Assembly (NCBI RefSeq): GCF_902167145.1
Contig: NW_023366860.1
Coordinates: 186,001 to 250,000, forward strand
Direction of reading: 5' to 3'
From: Zea mays
Lineage: Eukaryota; Streptophyta; Magnoliopsida; Poales; Poaceae
DNA: 64,000 nucleotides
Shown piece by piece: positions 24,297 to 38,350 of this stretch. Below the pieces are notes generated by a model. It was not told the origin of the DNA. It ran no database searches and saw only the letters and a program-made list of their open reading frames with translations. Each line of letters starts with the position of its first letter. Within the stretch, counting starts at the first letter, position 1. Made by a program: the position numbers and the translations under genes.

Positions 24297-27200
24297 CCCG
24301 ATACCCGTTTTCGGAATGGGTGACGTGTGGCAACGGAATTGCGCGAAAACAACCCAAACATGAGTTTTGGACCTAAAGTAGTGGAGTGGGCATGTTCGTT
24401 GCGAAAAACGAAGAAATGGTTCCGGTGGCAAAAACTCGTGCTTTGTATGCACCCGATACCCGTTTTCGTAATGGGTGACGTGCGGCAACGAAATTGCGCG
24501 AAATCAACCCAAACATGAGTTTTGGACCTAAATTAGTGGATTGGGCATGTTCGTTGCGAAAAACTAAGAGATGGTTCCGGTGACAAAAACTCGTGCTTTG
24601 TATGCACCCCAATACCCGTTTTCGGAATGGGTGACGCGCGGCAACGGAATTGCGCGAAAACAACCCAAACTTGAGTTTTGGACCTAAAGTAGTGGAGTGG
24701 GCATGTTCATTGAGAAAAACGAAGAAATGGTTCCGGTGGCAAAAACTCGTGCTTTGAATGCACCCGATACCCGTTTTCGGAATGGGTGACGTGCTGCAAC
24801 GAAATTGCGCGAAATCAACCCAAACATGAGTTTTGGACCTAACATAGTGGATTGGGCATGTTCGTTGCGAAAAACGAAGAAATGGTTCCGGTGGCTAAAA
24901 CTCGTGCTTTGTATGCACCCCGATACCCGTTTTCGGAATGGGTGACGTGCCGCAACGAAATTGCGCGAAAACACCCCAAACATGAGTTTAGGACATAAAG
25001 TAGTGGATTGGACATGTTCGTTGCGAAAAATGAAGAAATGGTTCCGGTGGCAAAAACTCATGCTTTGTATGCACCCCGATATCCGTTTTCGGAAGGGTTG
25101 ACGTGCGGCAACAAAATTGCGCGAAACCACCCCAAACATGAGTTTTGGACCAAAAGTAGTGGATTGGGCATCTTCGTTGCGAAAATCGAAGAAACGGTTC
25201 CGGTGGCAAAAACTCATGCTTTGTATGCACCCCGATACCCGTTTTCGGAAGGGGTGACGTGCGGCAACGAAATTGCACGAAACCACCCCAAACATGAGTT
25301 TTGGACCAAAAGTAGTGGATTGGGCATGTTCGTTGCGAAAATCGAAGAAACGGTTCCGCTGGCAAAAACTCGTGCTTTGTATGCACCCTGATACCCATTT
25401 TCGGAATGGGTGACGTGCGGCAACGAAATTGTGCGAAACGATCCCAAACATGAGTTTTGGACCTAAAGTAGTGGATTGGGCATGTTCGTTGCAAAAAATG
25501 AAGAAATGGTTTCGGTGGCAAAAACTGAGTTTGTATGCACCCGATACCCGTTTTCGGAATGGGTGACGTGCGGCAACGGAATTACGCGAAAACAACCCAA
25601 ACATGAGTTTTGGACCTAAAGTAGTGGATTGGGCATGTTCGTTGCGAAAAACTAAGAAATGGTTCCGGTGACAAAAACTCGTGCTTTGTATGCACCCTGA
25701 TACCCATTTTCGGAATGGGTGACGTGCGGCAACGAAATTGTGCGAAACGATCCCAAACATGAGTTTTGGACCTAAAGTAGTGGATTGGGCATGTTCGTTG
25801 CAAAAAACGAAGAAATGGTTTCGGTGGCAAAAACTGAGTTTGTATGCAGCCCGATACCCGTTTTCGGAATGGGTGAGGCGCGGCAACGGAATTGCGCGAA
25901 AACAACCCAAACTTGAGTTTTGGACCTAAAGTAGTGGAGTGGGCATGTTCGTTGCGAAAAACGAAGAAATGGTTCCGGTGGCAAAAACTCATGCTTTGTA
26001 TGCACCCCGATACCCGTTTCCGGAATGGGTGACGTGCGACAACGGAATTGCGCGAAAACAACCCAAACTTGAGTTTTGGACCTAAAGTAGTGGAGTGGGC
26101 ATGTTCGTTGCGAAAAACGAAGACATGGTTCCGGTGGCAAAAACTCGTGCTTTGTATGCACCCGATACCCGTTTTCGGAATGGGTGACGTACTGCAACGA
26201 AATTGCGCGAAATCAACCCAAACATGAGTTTTGGACCTAAATTAGTGGATTGGGCATGTTCGTTGCGAAAAACGAAGAAATGGTTCCGGTGGCAAAAACT
26301 CGTGCTTTGTATGCACCCCGATACCCGTTTTCGGAATAGGTGACGTGCCGCAATGAAATTGCGCGAAAACACCCCAAACATGAGTTTAGGACCTAAAGTA
26401 GTGGATTGGGCATGTTCTTTGCGAAAAATGAAGAAATGGTTCCGGTGGCAAAAACTCATGCTTTGTATGCACCCCGATACCCGTTTTCGGAAGGGGTGAC
26501 GTGCGGCAACGAAATTGTGCGAAACCACCCCAAACATGAGTTTTGGACCAAAAGTAGTGGATTGGGCATGTTCGTTGCGAAAATCGAAGAAACGGTTCCG
26601 GTGGCAAAAACTCGTGCTTTGTATGCACCCGATACCCGTTTCGGAATGGGTGACGTGCGGCAACGAAATTGCACGAAATCAACCCAAACATGAGTTTTGG
26701 ACCTAAAGTAGTGGAGTGGGCATGTTCGTTGCGAAAAACGAAGAAATGGTTCCGGTGGCAAAAACTCGTGCTTTGTATGCACCCCGATACCCGTTTTCGG
26801 AATGGGTGACGTGCCGCAACGAAATTGCGCGAAAACACCCCAAACATGAGTTTAGGACCTAAAGTAGTGGATTGGGCATGTTCGTTGCAAAAAATGAAGA
26901 AATGGTTTCGGTGGCAAAAACTCATGCTTTATATGCGCCCCGATACCCGTTTTCGGAATGGGTGACGTGCGGCAACGAAATTGTGCGAAACGATCCCAAG
27001 CATGAGTTTTGGACCTAAAGTAGTGGATTGGGCATGTTCGTTGCGAAAAACGAAGAAATGGTTTCGGTGGCAAAAACTGAGTTTGTATGCACGTGATACC
27101 CGTTTTCGGAATGGGTGACATGCGGCAACGAAATTGCGCGAAATCAACCCAAACATGAGTTTTGGACCTAAAGTAGTGGAGTGGGCATGTTCGTTGCGAA

Positions 27201-30200
27201 AAACGAAGAAATGGTTCCGGTGGCAAAAACTCATGCTTTGTATGCACCCGATACCCGTTTTCGGAATGGGTGACGTGCGGCAACGAAATTGCGCGAAATC
27301 AACCCAAACATGAGTTTTGAACCTAAATTAGTGGATTGGGCATGTTCGTTGCGAAAAACGAAAAAATGGTTCCGGTGGCAAAAACTCGTGCTTTGTATGC
27401 ACCCCGATACCTGTTTTCGGAAGGGGTGACGTGCGACAACGAAATTGCGCGAAACCACCCCAAACATGAGTTTTGGACCTAAAGTAGTGGATTGGGCATG
27501 TTCGTTGCAAAAAACGAAGAAATGGTTTCGGTGGCAAAAACTGAGTTTGTATGCACCCGATACCCGTTTTCGGAATGGGTGACGTGCGGCAACGGAATTG
27601 CGCGAAAACAACCCAAACATGAGTTTTGGACCTAAAGTAGTGGAGTGGGCATGTTCGTTGCGAAAAACGAAGAAATGGTTCCGGTGGCAAAAACTCGTGC
27701 TTTGTATGCACCCTGTACCCGTTTTCGGAATGGGTGACGTGCGGTAACGAAATTGCGCGAAATAAACCCAAACATGAGTTTTGGACCTAAATTAGTGGAT
27801 TGGGCATGTTCGTTGCGAAAAACAAAGAAATGGTTCCGGTGGCAAAAACTCGTGCTTTGTATGCACCCTGATACCCATTTTCGGAATGGGTGACGTGCGG
27901 CAACGAAATTGTGCGAAACGATCCCAAACATGAGTTTTGGACCTAAAGTAGTGGATTGGGCATGTTCGTTGCAAAAAACGAAGAAATGGTTTCGGTGGCA
28001 AAAACTGAGTTTGTATGCACCCGATACCCGTTTTCGGAATGGGTGACGTGCGGCAACGGAATTACGCGAAAACAACCCAAACATGAGTTTTGGACCTAAA
28101 GTAGTGGATTGGGCATGTTCGTTGCGAAAAACTAAGAAATGGTTCCGGTGACAAAAACTCGTGCTTTGTATGCACCCTGATACCCATTTTCGGAATGGGT
28201 GACGTGCGGCAACGAAATTGTGCGAAACGATCCCAAACATGAGTTTTGGACCTAAAGTAGTGGAGTGGGCATGTTCGTTGCGAAAAACGAAGAAATGGTT
28301 CCGGTGGCAAAAACTCATGCTTTGTATGCACCCCGATACCCGTTTCCGGAATGGGTGACGTGCGACAACGGAATTGCGCGAAAACAACCCAAACTTGAGT
28401 TTTGGACCTAAAGTAGTGGAGTGGGCATGTTCGTTGCGATAAACGAAGACATGGTTCCGGTGGCAAAAACTCGTGCTTTGTATGCACCCGATACCCGTTT
28501 TCGGAATGGGTGACGTGCTGCAACGAAATTGCGCGAAATCAACCCAAACATGAGTTTTGGACCTAAATTAGTGGATTGGGCATGTTCGTTGCGAAAAACG
28601 AAGAAATGGTTCCGATGGCAAAAACTCGTGCTTTGTATGCACCCCGATACCCGTTTTCGGAATGGGTGACGTGCCGCAATGAAATTGCGCGAAAACACCC
28701 CAAACATGAGTTTAGGACCTAAAGTAGTGGATTGGGCATGTTCTTTGCGAAAAATGAAGAAATGGTTCCGGTGGCAAAAACTCATGCTTTGTATGCACCC
28801 CGATACCCGTGTTCGGAAGGGGTGACGTGCGGCAACGAAATTGTGCGAAACCACCCCAAACATGAGTTTTGGACCAAAAGTAGTGGATTGGGCATGTTCG
28901 TTGCGAAAATCGAAGAAACGGTTCCGGTGGCAAAAACTCGTGCTTTGTATGCACCCGATACCCGTTTCGGAATGGGTGACGTGCGGCAACGAAATTGCAC
29001 GAAATCAACCCAAACATGAGTTTTGGACCTAAAGTAGTGGAGTGGGCATGTTCGTTGCGAAAAACGAAGAAATGGTTCCGGTGGCAAAAACTCGTGCTTT
29101 GTATGCACCCCGATACCCGTTTTCGGAATGGGTGACGTGCCGCAACGAAATTGCGCGAAAACACCCCAAACATGAGTTTAGGACCTAAAGTAGTGGATTG
29201 GGCATGTTCGTTGCAAAAAATGAAGAAATGGTTTCGGTGGCAAAAACTCATGCTTTATATGCGCCCCGATACCCGTTTTCGGAATGGGTGACGTGCGGCA
29301 ACGAAATTGTGCGAAACGATCCCAAGCATGAGTTTTGGACCTAAAGTAGTGGATTGGGCATGTTTGTTGCGAAAAACGAAGAAATGGTTTCGGTGGCAAA
29401 AACTGAGTTTGTATGCACGTGATACCCGTTTTCGGAATGGGTGACATGCGGCAACGAAATTGCGCGAAATCAACCCAAACATGAGTTTTGGACCTAAAGT
29501 AGTGGAGTGGGCATGTTCGTTGCGAAAAACGAAGAAATGGTTCCGGTGGCAAAAACTCATGCTTTGTATGCACCCGATACCCGTTTTCGGAATGGGTGAC
29601 GTGCGGCAACGAAATTGCGCGAAATCAACCCAAACATGAGTTTTGAACCTAAATTAGTGGATTGGGCATGTTCGTTGCGAAAAACGAAAAAATGGTTCCG
29701 GTGGCAAAAACTCGTGCTTTGTATGCACCCCGATACCTGTTTTCGGAAGGGGCGACGTGCGACAACGAAATTGCGCGAAACCACCCCAGACATGAGTTTT
29801 GGACCTAAAGTAGTGGATTGGGCATGTTCGTTGCGAAAATCGAAGAAACGGTTCCGGTGGCAAAAACTCGTGCTTTGTATGCACCCGATACCCGTTTTCG
29901 GAATGGGTGACGTGCGGCAACGAAATTGCGCGAAATCAACCCAAACATGAGTTTTGGACCTAAAGTAGTGGAGTGGGCATGTTCATTGCGAAAAATGAAG
30001 AAATGGTTCCGGTGACAAAAACTCGTGTTTTGTATGCACCCCGATACCCGTTTTCGGAATGGGTGACGTGCCGCAACGAAATTGCGCGAAAACACCCCAA
30101 ACATGAGTTTAGGACATAAAGTAGTGGATTGGGCATGTTCGTTACGAAAAATGAATAAATGGTTCCGGTGGCAAAAACTCATTCTTTGTATGCACCCCGA

Positions 30201-33200
30201 TACCCGTTTTCGGAAGGGGTGACGTGCGGCAACGAAATTGCGCGAAACCACCCCAAACATGAGTTTTGGACCAAAAGTAGTGGATTGGGCATGTTCGTTG
30301 CGAAAATCGAAGAAACGGTTCCGGTGGCAAAAACTCGTGCTTTGTATGCACCCCGATACCCATTTTCGGAATGGGTGACGTGCGGCAACGAAATTGTGCG
30401 AAACGATCCCAAACATGAGTTTTGGACCTAAAGTAGTGGATTGGGCATGTTCGTTGCAAAAAACGAAGAAATGGTTTCGGTGGCAAAAACTGAGTTTGTA
30501 TGCACCCGATACCCGTTTTCGGAATGGGTGACGTGCGGCAACGGAATTGCGCGAAAACAACCCAAACATGAGTTTTGGACCTAAAGTAGTGGAGTGGGCA
30601 TGTTCGTTGCGAAAAACGAAGAAATGGTTCCGGTGGCAAAAACTCGTGCTTTGTATGCACCCGATACCCGTTTTCGGAATGGGTGACGTGCAGCAACGAA
30701 ATTGCGCGAAATCAACCCAAACATGAGTTTTGGACCTAAATTAGTGGATTGGGCATGTTCGTTGCGAAAAACGAAGAAATGGTTCCGGTGGCAAAAACTC
30801 GTGCTTTGTATGCACCCCGATACCCGTTTTCGGAATGGGTGACGCGCGGCAACGGAATTGTGCGAAAACAACCCAAACTTGAGTTTTGGACCTAAAGTAG
30901 TGGAGTGGGCATGTTCGTTGCGAAAAACGAAGAAATGGTTCTGGTGGCAAAAACTCGTGCTTTGTATGCACCCGATACCCGTTTTCGGAATGGGTGACGT
31001 GCTGCAACGAAATTGCGCGAAATCAACCCAAACATGAGTTTTGGACCTAAATTAGTGGATTGGGCATGTTCGTTGCGAAAAACGAAGAAATGGTTCCGTT
31101 GGCAAAAACTCGTGCTTTGTATGCACCCCGATACCCGTTTTCGGAATGGGTGACGTGCCACAACGAAATTGCGCGAAAACACCCCAAACATGAGTTTAGG
31201 ACCTAAAGTAGTGGATTGGGCATGTTCTTTGCGAAAAATGAAGAAATGGTTCCGGTGGCAAAAACTCATGCTTTGTATGCACCCCGATACCCGTTTTCGG
31301 AAGGGGTGACGTGCGGCAACGAAATTGCGCGAAACCACCCCAAACATGAGTTTTGGACCAAAAGTAGTGGATTGGGCATGTTCGTTGCGAAAATCGAAGA
31401 AACGGTTCCGGTGGCAAAAACTCGTGCTTTGTATGCACCCCGATACCCATTTTCGGAATGGGTGACGTGCGGCAACGAAATTGTGCGAAACGATCCCAAA
31501 CATGAGTTTTGGACCTAAAGTAGTGGATTGGGCATGTTCGTTGCAAAAAACGAAGAAATGGTTTCGGTGGCAAAAACTGAGTTTGTATGCACCCGATACC
31601 CGTTTTCGGAATGGGTGACGTGCGGCAACGGAATTGCGCGAAAACAACCCAAACATGAGTTTTGGACCTAAAGTAGTGGAGTGGGCATGTTCGTTGCGAA
31701 AAACGAAGAAATGGTTCCGGTGGCAAAAACTCGTGCTTTGTATGCACCCGATACCCGTTTTCGGAATGGGTGACGTGCGGCAACGAAATTGCGCGAAATC
31801 AACCCAAACATGAGTTTTGGACCTAAATTAGTGGATTGGGCATGTTCGTTGCGAAAAACGAAGAAATGGTTCCGGTGGCAAAAACTCGTGCTTTGTATGC
31901 ACCCCGATACCCGTTTTCGGAATGGGTGACGCGCGGCAACGGAATTGTGCGAAAACAACCCAAACTTGAGTTTTGGACCTAAAGTAGTGGAGTGGGCATG
32001 TTCGTTGCGAAAAACGAAGAAATGGTTCCGGTGGCAAAAACTCGTGCTTTGTATGCACCCGATACCCGTTTTCGGAATGGGTGACGTGCTGCAACGAAAT
32101 TGCGCGAAATCAACCCAAACATGAGTTTTGGACCTAAATTAGTGGATTGGGCATGTTCGTTGCGAAAAACGAAGAAATGGTTCCGGTGGCAAAAACTCGT
32201 GCTTTGTATGCACCCCGATACCCGTTTTCGGAATGGGTGACGTGCCACAACGAAATTGCGCGAAAACACCCCAAACATGAGTTTAGGACCTAAAGTAGTG
32301 GATTGGGCATGTTCTTTGCGAAAAATGAAGAAATGGTTCCGGTGGCAAAAACTCATGCTTTGTATGCACCCCGATACCCGTTTTCGGAAGGGGTGACGTG
32401 CGGCAACGAAATTGCGCGAAACCACCCCAAACATGAGTTTTGGACCAAAAGTAGTGGATTGGGCATGTTCGTTGCGAAAATCGAAGAAACGGTTCCGGTG
32501 GCAAAAACTCGTGCTTTGTATGCACCCCGATACCCATTTTAGGAATGGGTGACGTGCGGCAACGAAATTGTGCGAAACGATCCCAAACATGAGTTTTGGA
32601 CCTAAAGTAGTGGATTGGGCATGTTCGTTGCAAAAAACGAAGAAATGGTTTCGGTGGCAAAAACTGAGTTTGTATGCACCCGATACCCGTTTTCGGAATG
32701 GGTGACGTGCGGCAACGGAATTGCGCGAAAACAACCCAAACATGAGTTTTGGACCTAAAGTAGTGGAGTGGGCATGTTCGTTGCGAAAAACGAAGAAATG
32801 GTTCCGGTGGCAAAAACTCGTGCTTTGTATGCACCCGATACCCGTTTTCGGAATGGGTGATGTGCGGCAACGAAATTGCGCGAAATCAACCCAAACATGA
32901 GTTTTGGACCTAAATTAGTGGATTGGGCATGTTCGTTGCGAAAAACGAAGAAATGGTTCCGGTGGCAAAAACTCGTGCTTTGTATGCACCCCGATACACG
33001 TTTTCGGAATGGGTGACGTGCGACAACGGAATTGCGCGAAAACAACCCAAACTTGAGTTTTGGACCTAAAGTAGTGGAGTGGGCATGTTCGTTGCGAAAA
33101 ACGAAGAAATGGTTCCGGTGGCAAAAACTCGTGCTTTGTATGCACCCGATACCCGTTTTCGGAATGGGTGACGTGCTGCAACGAAATTGCGCGAAATCAA

Positions 33201-35000
33201 CCCAAACATGAGTTTTGGACCTAAATTAGTGGATTGGGCATGTTCGTTGCGAAAAACGAAGAAATGGTTCCGGTGGCAAAAACTCGTGCTTTCCACCCTG
33301 ATACCCGTTTTCGGAATGGGTGACGTGCCGCAACGAAATTGAGCGAAAACACCCCAAACATGAGTTTAGGACCTAAAGTAGTGGATTGGGCATGTTCGTT
33401 GCGAAAAATGAAGAAATGGTTCCGGTGGCAAAAACTCATGCTTTGTATGCACCCCGATACCCGTTTTCGGAAGGGGTGACGTGCGGCAACGAAATTGCGC
33501 GAAACCACCCCAAACATGAGTTTTGGACCTAAAGTAGTGGATTGGGCATGTTCGTTGCGAAAATCGAAGAAACGGTTCCGGTGGCAAAAACTCGTGCTTT
33601 GTATGCAGCCCGATACCCGTTTTCGGAATGGGTGACGTGCGGCAACGAAATTGTGCGAATTGATCCCAAACTTGAGTTTTGGACCTAAAGTAGTGGATTG
33701 GGCATGTTCGTTATAAAAAACGAAGAAATGGTTTCGGTGGCAAAAACTGAGTTTGTATGCACCCGATACCCATTTTCGGAATGGGTGACGTGCGGCAACG
33801 GAATTGCGCGAAAACAACCCAAACATGAGTTTTGGACCTAAAGTAGTGGAGTGGGCATGTTCGTTGCGAAAAACAAAGAAATGGTCCCGGTGGCAAAAAC
33901 TCGTGCTTTGTATGCACCCTATACCCGCTTTCGGAATGGGTGAGGTGCGGCAACGAAATTGCGCGAAATAAACCCAAACATGAGTTTTGGACCTAAATTA
34001 GTGGATTGGACATGTTTGTTGCGAAAAACGAAGAAATGGTTCCGGTGGCAAAAACCCGTGCTTTGTATGCACCCCGATACCCGTTTTCGGAATGCGTGAC
34101 GTGCGGCAACGAAATTGCGCGAAAGCACCCCAAACATGAGTTTAGGACCTAAACTAGTGGATTGGGCATGTTCGTTGCGAAAAATGAAGAAATGGTTCCG
34201 GTGGCAAAAACTCGTGTTTTGTATGCACCCGATACCCGTTTTCGGAATTAGTGACGTGCGGCAACGAAGTTGTGCGAAATCAACCCAAACATGAGTTTTG
34301 GACCTAAAGTAGTGGATTGGGCATGTTCGTTGCCAAAAACGAAGAAATGGTTCCGGTGGCAAAAACTCGTGCTTTGTATGCACCCGATACCCGTTTTTGG
34401 AATGGGTGACGTGCGGCAACGAAATTGCGCGAAATCAACCCAAACATGAGTTTTGGACCTAAATTAGTGGATTGGGCATGTTCGTTGCGAAAAACGAAGA
34501 AATGGTTCCGGTGGCAAAAACTCGTGCTTTGTATGCACCCCGATACCCGTTTTCAGAATAGGTGACGTGCGGCAACGAAATTGCGCGAAAACAACCCAAA
34601 CTTGAGTTTTGGACCTAAAGTAGTGGAGTGGGCATGTTCGTTGCGAAAAATGAAGAAATGGTTCCGGTGGCAAAAACTCGTGCTTTGTATGCACCCGATA
34701 CCCGTTTTTGGAATGGGTGACGTGCTGCAACGAAATTGCGCGAAATCAACCCAAACATGAGTTTTGGACCTAACATATGATTGGGCATGTTCGTTGCGAA
34801 AAACGATGAAATGGTTCTGGTGGCAAAAACCCGTGCTTTGTATGCACCGATACCCGTTTTCGGAATGGGTGACGTGCGGCAACGAAATTGCGCGAAATCA
34901 ACCCAAACATGAGTTTTGGACCTAAATTAGTGGATTGGGCATGTTCGTTGCGAAAAACGAAGAAATGGTTCCGGTGGCAAAAACTCGTGCTTTGTATGCA
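24297..35000 (+). repeat. CentC segmental duplication, block B (about 10.7 kb)
   Basis: Direct tandem partner of block A. It carries the same order of variants but only one 18-monomer unit. It ends at about 35,000, where GCACCCCGATACC replaces the GCACCCGATACC that leads into block B at 24,297. Sampled stretches differ from A by only a few substitutions per kb, whereas neighbouring monomers differ by several percent. Confidence 0.85.
29805..33065 (+). repeat. Three successive CentC 7-monomer units in block B
   Basis: Reference points 29805, 30892 and 31979, again spaced by 1,087 bp. They correspond to 19101, 20188 and 21275 at an offset of 10,704 bp. Confidence 0.8.
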
Positions 35001-35969
35001 CCCCGATACCCGTTTTCGGAATGGGTGACGCGCGGCAACGGAATTGTGCGAAAACAACCCAAACTTGAGTTTTGGACCTAAAGTAGTGGAGTGGGCATGT
35101 TCGTTGCGAAAAACGAAGAAATGGTTCCGGTGGCAAAAACTCGTGCTTTGTATGCACCCGATACCCGTTTTCGGAATGGGTGACGTGCTGCAACGAAATT
35201 GCGCGAAATCAACCCAAACATGAGTTTTGGACCTAAATTAGTGGATTGGGCATGTTCGTTGCGAAAAACGAAGAAATGGTTCCGGTGGCAAAAACTCGTG
35301 CTTTGTATGCACCCCGATACCCGTTTTCGGAATGGGTGACGTGCCACAACGAAATTGCGCGAAAACACCCCAAAAATGAGTTTAAGATCTAAAGTAGTGG
35401 ATTGGGCATGTTCTTTGCGAAAAATGAAGAAATGGTTCCGGTGGCAAAAACTCATGCTTTGTATGCACCCCGATACCCGTTTTCGGAAGGGGTGACGTGC
35501 GGCAACGAAATTGCGCGAAACCACCCCAAACATGAGTTTTGGACCAAAAGTAGTGGATTGGGCATGTTCGTTGCGAAAATCGAAGAAACGGTTCCGGTGG
35601 CAAAAACTCGTGCTTTGTATGCACCCCGATACCCATTTTCGGAATGGGTGACGTGCGGCAACGAAATTGTGCGAAACGATCCCAAACATGAGTTTTGGAC
35701 CTAACGTAGTGGATTGGGCATGTTCGTTGCAAAAAACGAAGAAATGGTTTCGGTGGCAAAAACTGAGTTTGTATGCACCCGATACCCGTTTTCGGAATGG
35801 GTGACGTGCGGCAACGGAATTGCGCGAAAACAACCCAAACATGAGTTTTGGACCTAAAGTAGTGGAGTGGGCATGTTCGTTGCGAAAAACGAAGAAATGG
35901 TTCCGTTGGCAAAAACTCGTGCTTTGTATGCACCCGATACCCGTTTTCGGAATGGGTGACGTGCGGCAA

Positions 35970-38350
35970 CGAAATTGCGCGAAATCAACCCAAACATGAG
36001 TTTTGGACCTAAATTAGTGGATTGGGCATGTTCGTTGCGAAAAACGAAGAAATGGTTCCGGTGGCAAAAACTCGTGCTTTGTATGCACCCCGATACCCGT
36101 TTTCGGAATGAGTGACGCGCGGCAACGGAATTGCGCGAAAACAACCCAAACTTGAGTTTTGGACCTAAAGTAGTGGAGTGGGCATGTTCGTTGCGAAAAA
36201 CGAAGAAATGGTTCCGGTGGCAAAAACTCGTGCTTTGTATGCACCCGATACCCGTTTTCGGAATGGGTGACGTGCTGCAACGAAATTGCGCGAAATCAAC
36301 CCAAACATGAGTTTTGGACCTAAATTAGTGGATTGGGCATGTTCGTTGCGAAAAATGAAGAAATGGTTCCGGTGGCAAAAACTCGTGCTTTGTATGCACC
36401 CCGATACCCGTTTTCGGAATGGGTGACGTGCCACAACGAAATTGCGCGAAAACACCCCAAACATGAGTTTAGGACCTAAAGTAGTGGATTGGGCATGTTC
36501 TTTGCGAAAAATGAAGAAATGGTTCCGGTGGCAAAAACTCATGCTTTGTATGCACCCCGATACCCGTTTTCGGAAGGGGTGACGTGCGGCAACGAAATTG
36601 CGCGAAACCACCCCAAACATGAGTTTTGGACCAAAAGTAGTGGATTGGGCATGTTCGTTGCGAAAAACGAAGAAATGGTTCCGGTGGCAAAAACTCGTGC
36701 TTTGTATGCACCCCGATACCCGTTTTCGGAATGGGTGACGCGCGGCAACGGAATTGCGCGAAAACAACCCAAACATGAGTTTTGGACCTAAAGTACTGGA
36801 GTGGGCATGTTCGTTGCGAAAAACGAAGAAATGGTTCCGGTGGCAAAAACTCGTGCTTTGTATGCACCCGATACCCGTTTTCGGAATGGGTGATGTGCGG
36901 CAACGAAATTGCGTGAAATCAACCCAAACATGAGTTTTGGACCTAAATTAGTGGATTGGGCATGTTCGTTGCGAAAAACGAAGAAATGGTTCCGGTGGCA
37001 AAAACTCGTGCTTTGTGTGCACCCCGATACCCGCTTTCGGAATGGGTGACGTGCGACAACGGAATTGCGCGAAAACAACCCAAACTTGAGTTTTGGACCT
37101 TAAGTAGTGGAGTGGGCATGTTCGTTGCGAAAAACGAAGAAATGGTTCCGGTGGCAAAAACTCGTGCTTTGTATGCACCCGATACCCGTTTTCGGAATGG
37201 GTGACGTGCTGCAACGAAATTGCGCGAAATCAACCCAAACATGAGTTTTGGACCTAAATTAGTGGATTGGGCATGTTCGTTGCGAAAAACGAAGAAATGG
37301 TTCCGGTGGCAAAAACTCGTGCTTTGTATGCACCCCGATACCCGTTTTCGGAATGAGTGACGCGCGGCAACGGAATTGCGCGAAAACAACCCAAACTTGA
37401 GTTTTGGACCTAAAGTAGTGGAGTGGGCATGTTTGTTGCGAAAAACGAAGAAATGGTTCCGGTGGCAAAAACTCGTGCTTTGTATGCACCCGATACCCGT
37501 TTTCGGAATGGGTGACGTGCTGCAACGAAATTGCGCGAAATCAACCCAAACATGAGTTTTGGACCTAAATTAGTGGATTGGGCATGTTCGTTGCGAAAAA
37601 TGAAGAAATGGTTCCGGTGGCAAAAACTCGTGCTTTGTATGCACCCCGATACCCGTTTTCGGAATGGGTGACGTGCCACAACGAAATTGCGCGAAAACAC
37701 CCCAAACATGAGTTTAGGACCTAAAGTAGTGGATTGGGCATGTTCTTTGCGAAAAATGAAGAAATGGTTCCGGTGGCAAAAACTCATGCTTTGTATGCAC
37801 CCCGATACCCGTTTTCGGAAGGGGTGACGTGCGGCAACGAAATTGCGCGAAACCACCCCAAACATGAGTTTTGGACCAAAAGTAGTGGATTGGGCATGTT
37901 CGTTGCGAAAAACGAAGAAATGGTTCCGGTGGCAAAAACTCGTGCTTTGTATGCACCCCGATACCCGTTTTCGGAATGGGTGACGCGCGGCAACGGAATT
38001 GCGCGAAAACAACCCAAACATGAGTTTTGGACCTAAAGTAGTGGAGTGGGCATGTTCGTTGCGAAAAACGAAGAAATGGTTCCGGTGGCAAAAACTCGTG
38101 CTTTGTATGCACCCGATACCCGTTTTCGGAATGGGTGATGTGCGGCAACGAAATTGCGTGAAATCAACCCAAACATGAGTTTTGGACCTAAATTAGTGGA
38201 TTGGGCATGTTCGTTGCGAAAAACGAAGAAATGGTTCCGGTGGCAAAAACTCGTGCTTTGTATGCACCCCGATACCCGCTTTCGGAATGGGTGACGTGCG
38301 ACAACGGAATTGCGCGAAAACAACCCAAACTTGAGTTTTGGACCTAAATT
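35970..38350 (+). repeat. CentC 8-monomer tandem duplication (1,245 bp period)
   Basis: About 35,970-37,210 and 37,211-38,350 match at an offset of 1,245 bp, sharing GGAATGAGTGACGCGC and an unusual junction monomer GCGAAAAACGAAGAAATGG following GGACCAAAAGTAG. The second copy departs near 38,345. Small private changes such as GCTTTGTGTGCACC (37,014) and GGACCTTAAG (37,096) mark the first copy. Confidence 0.75.
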
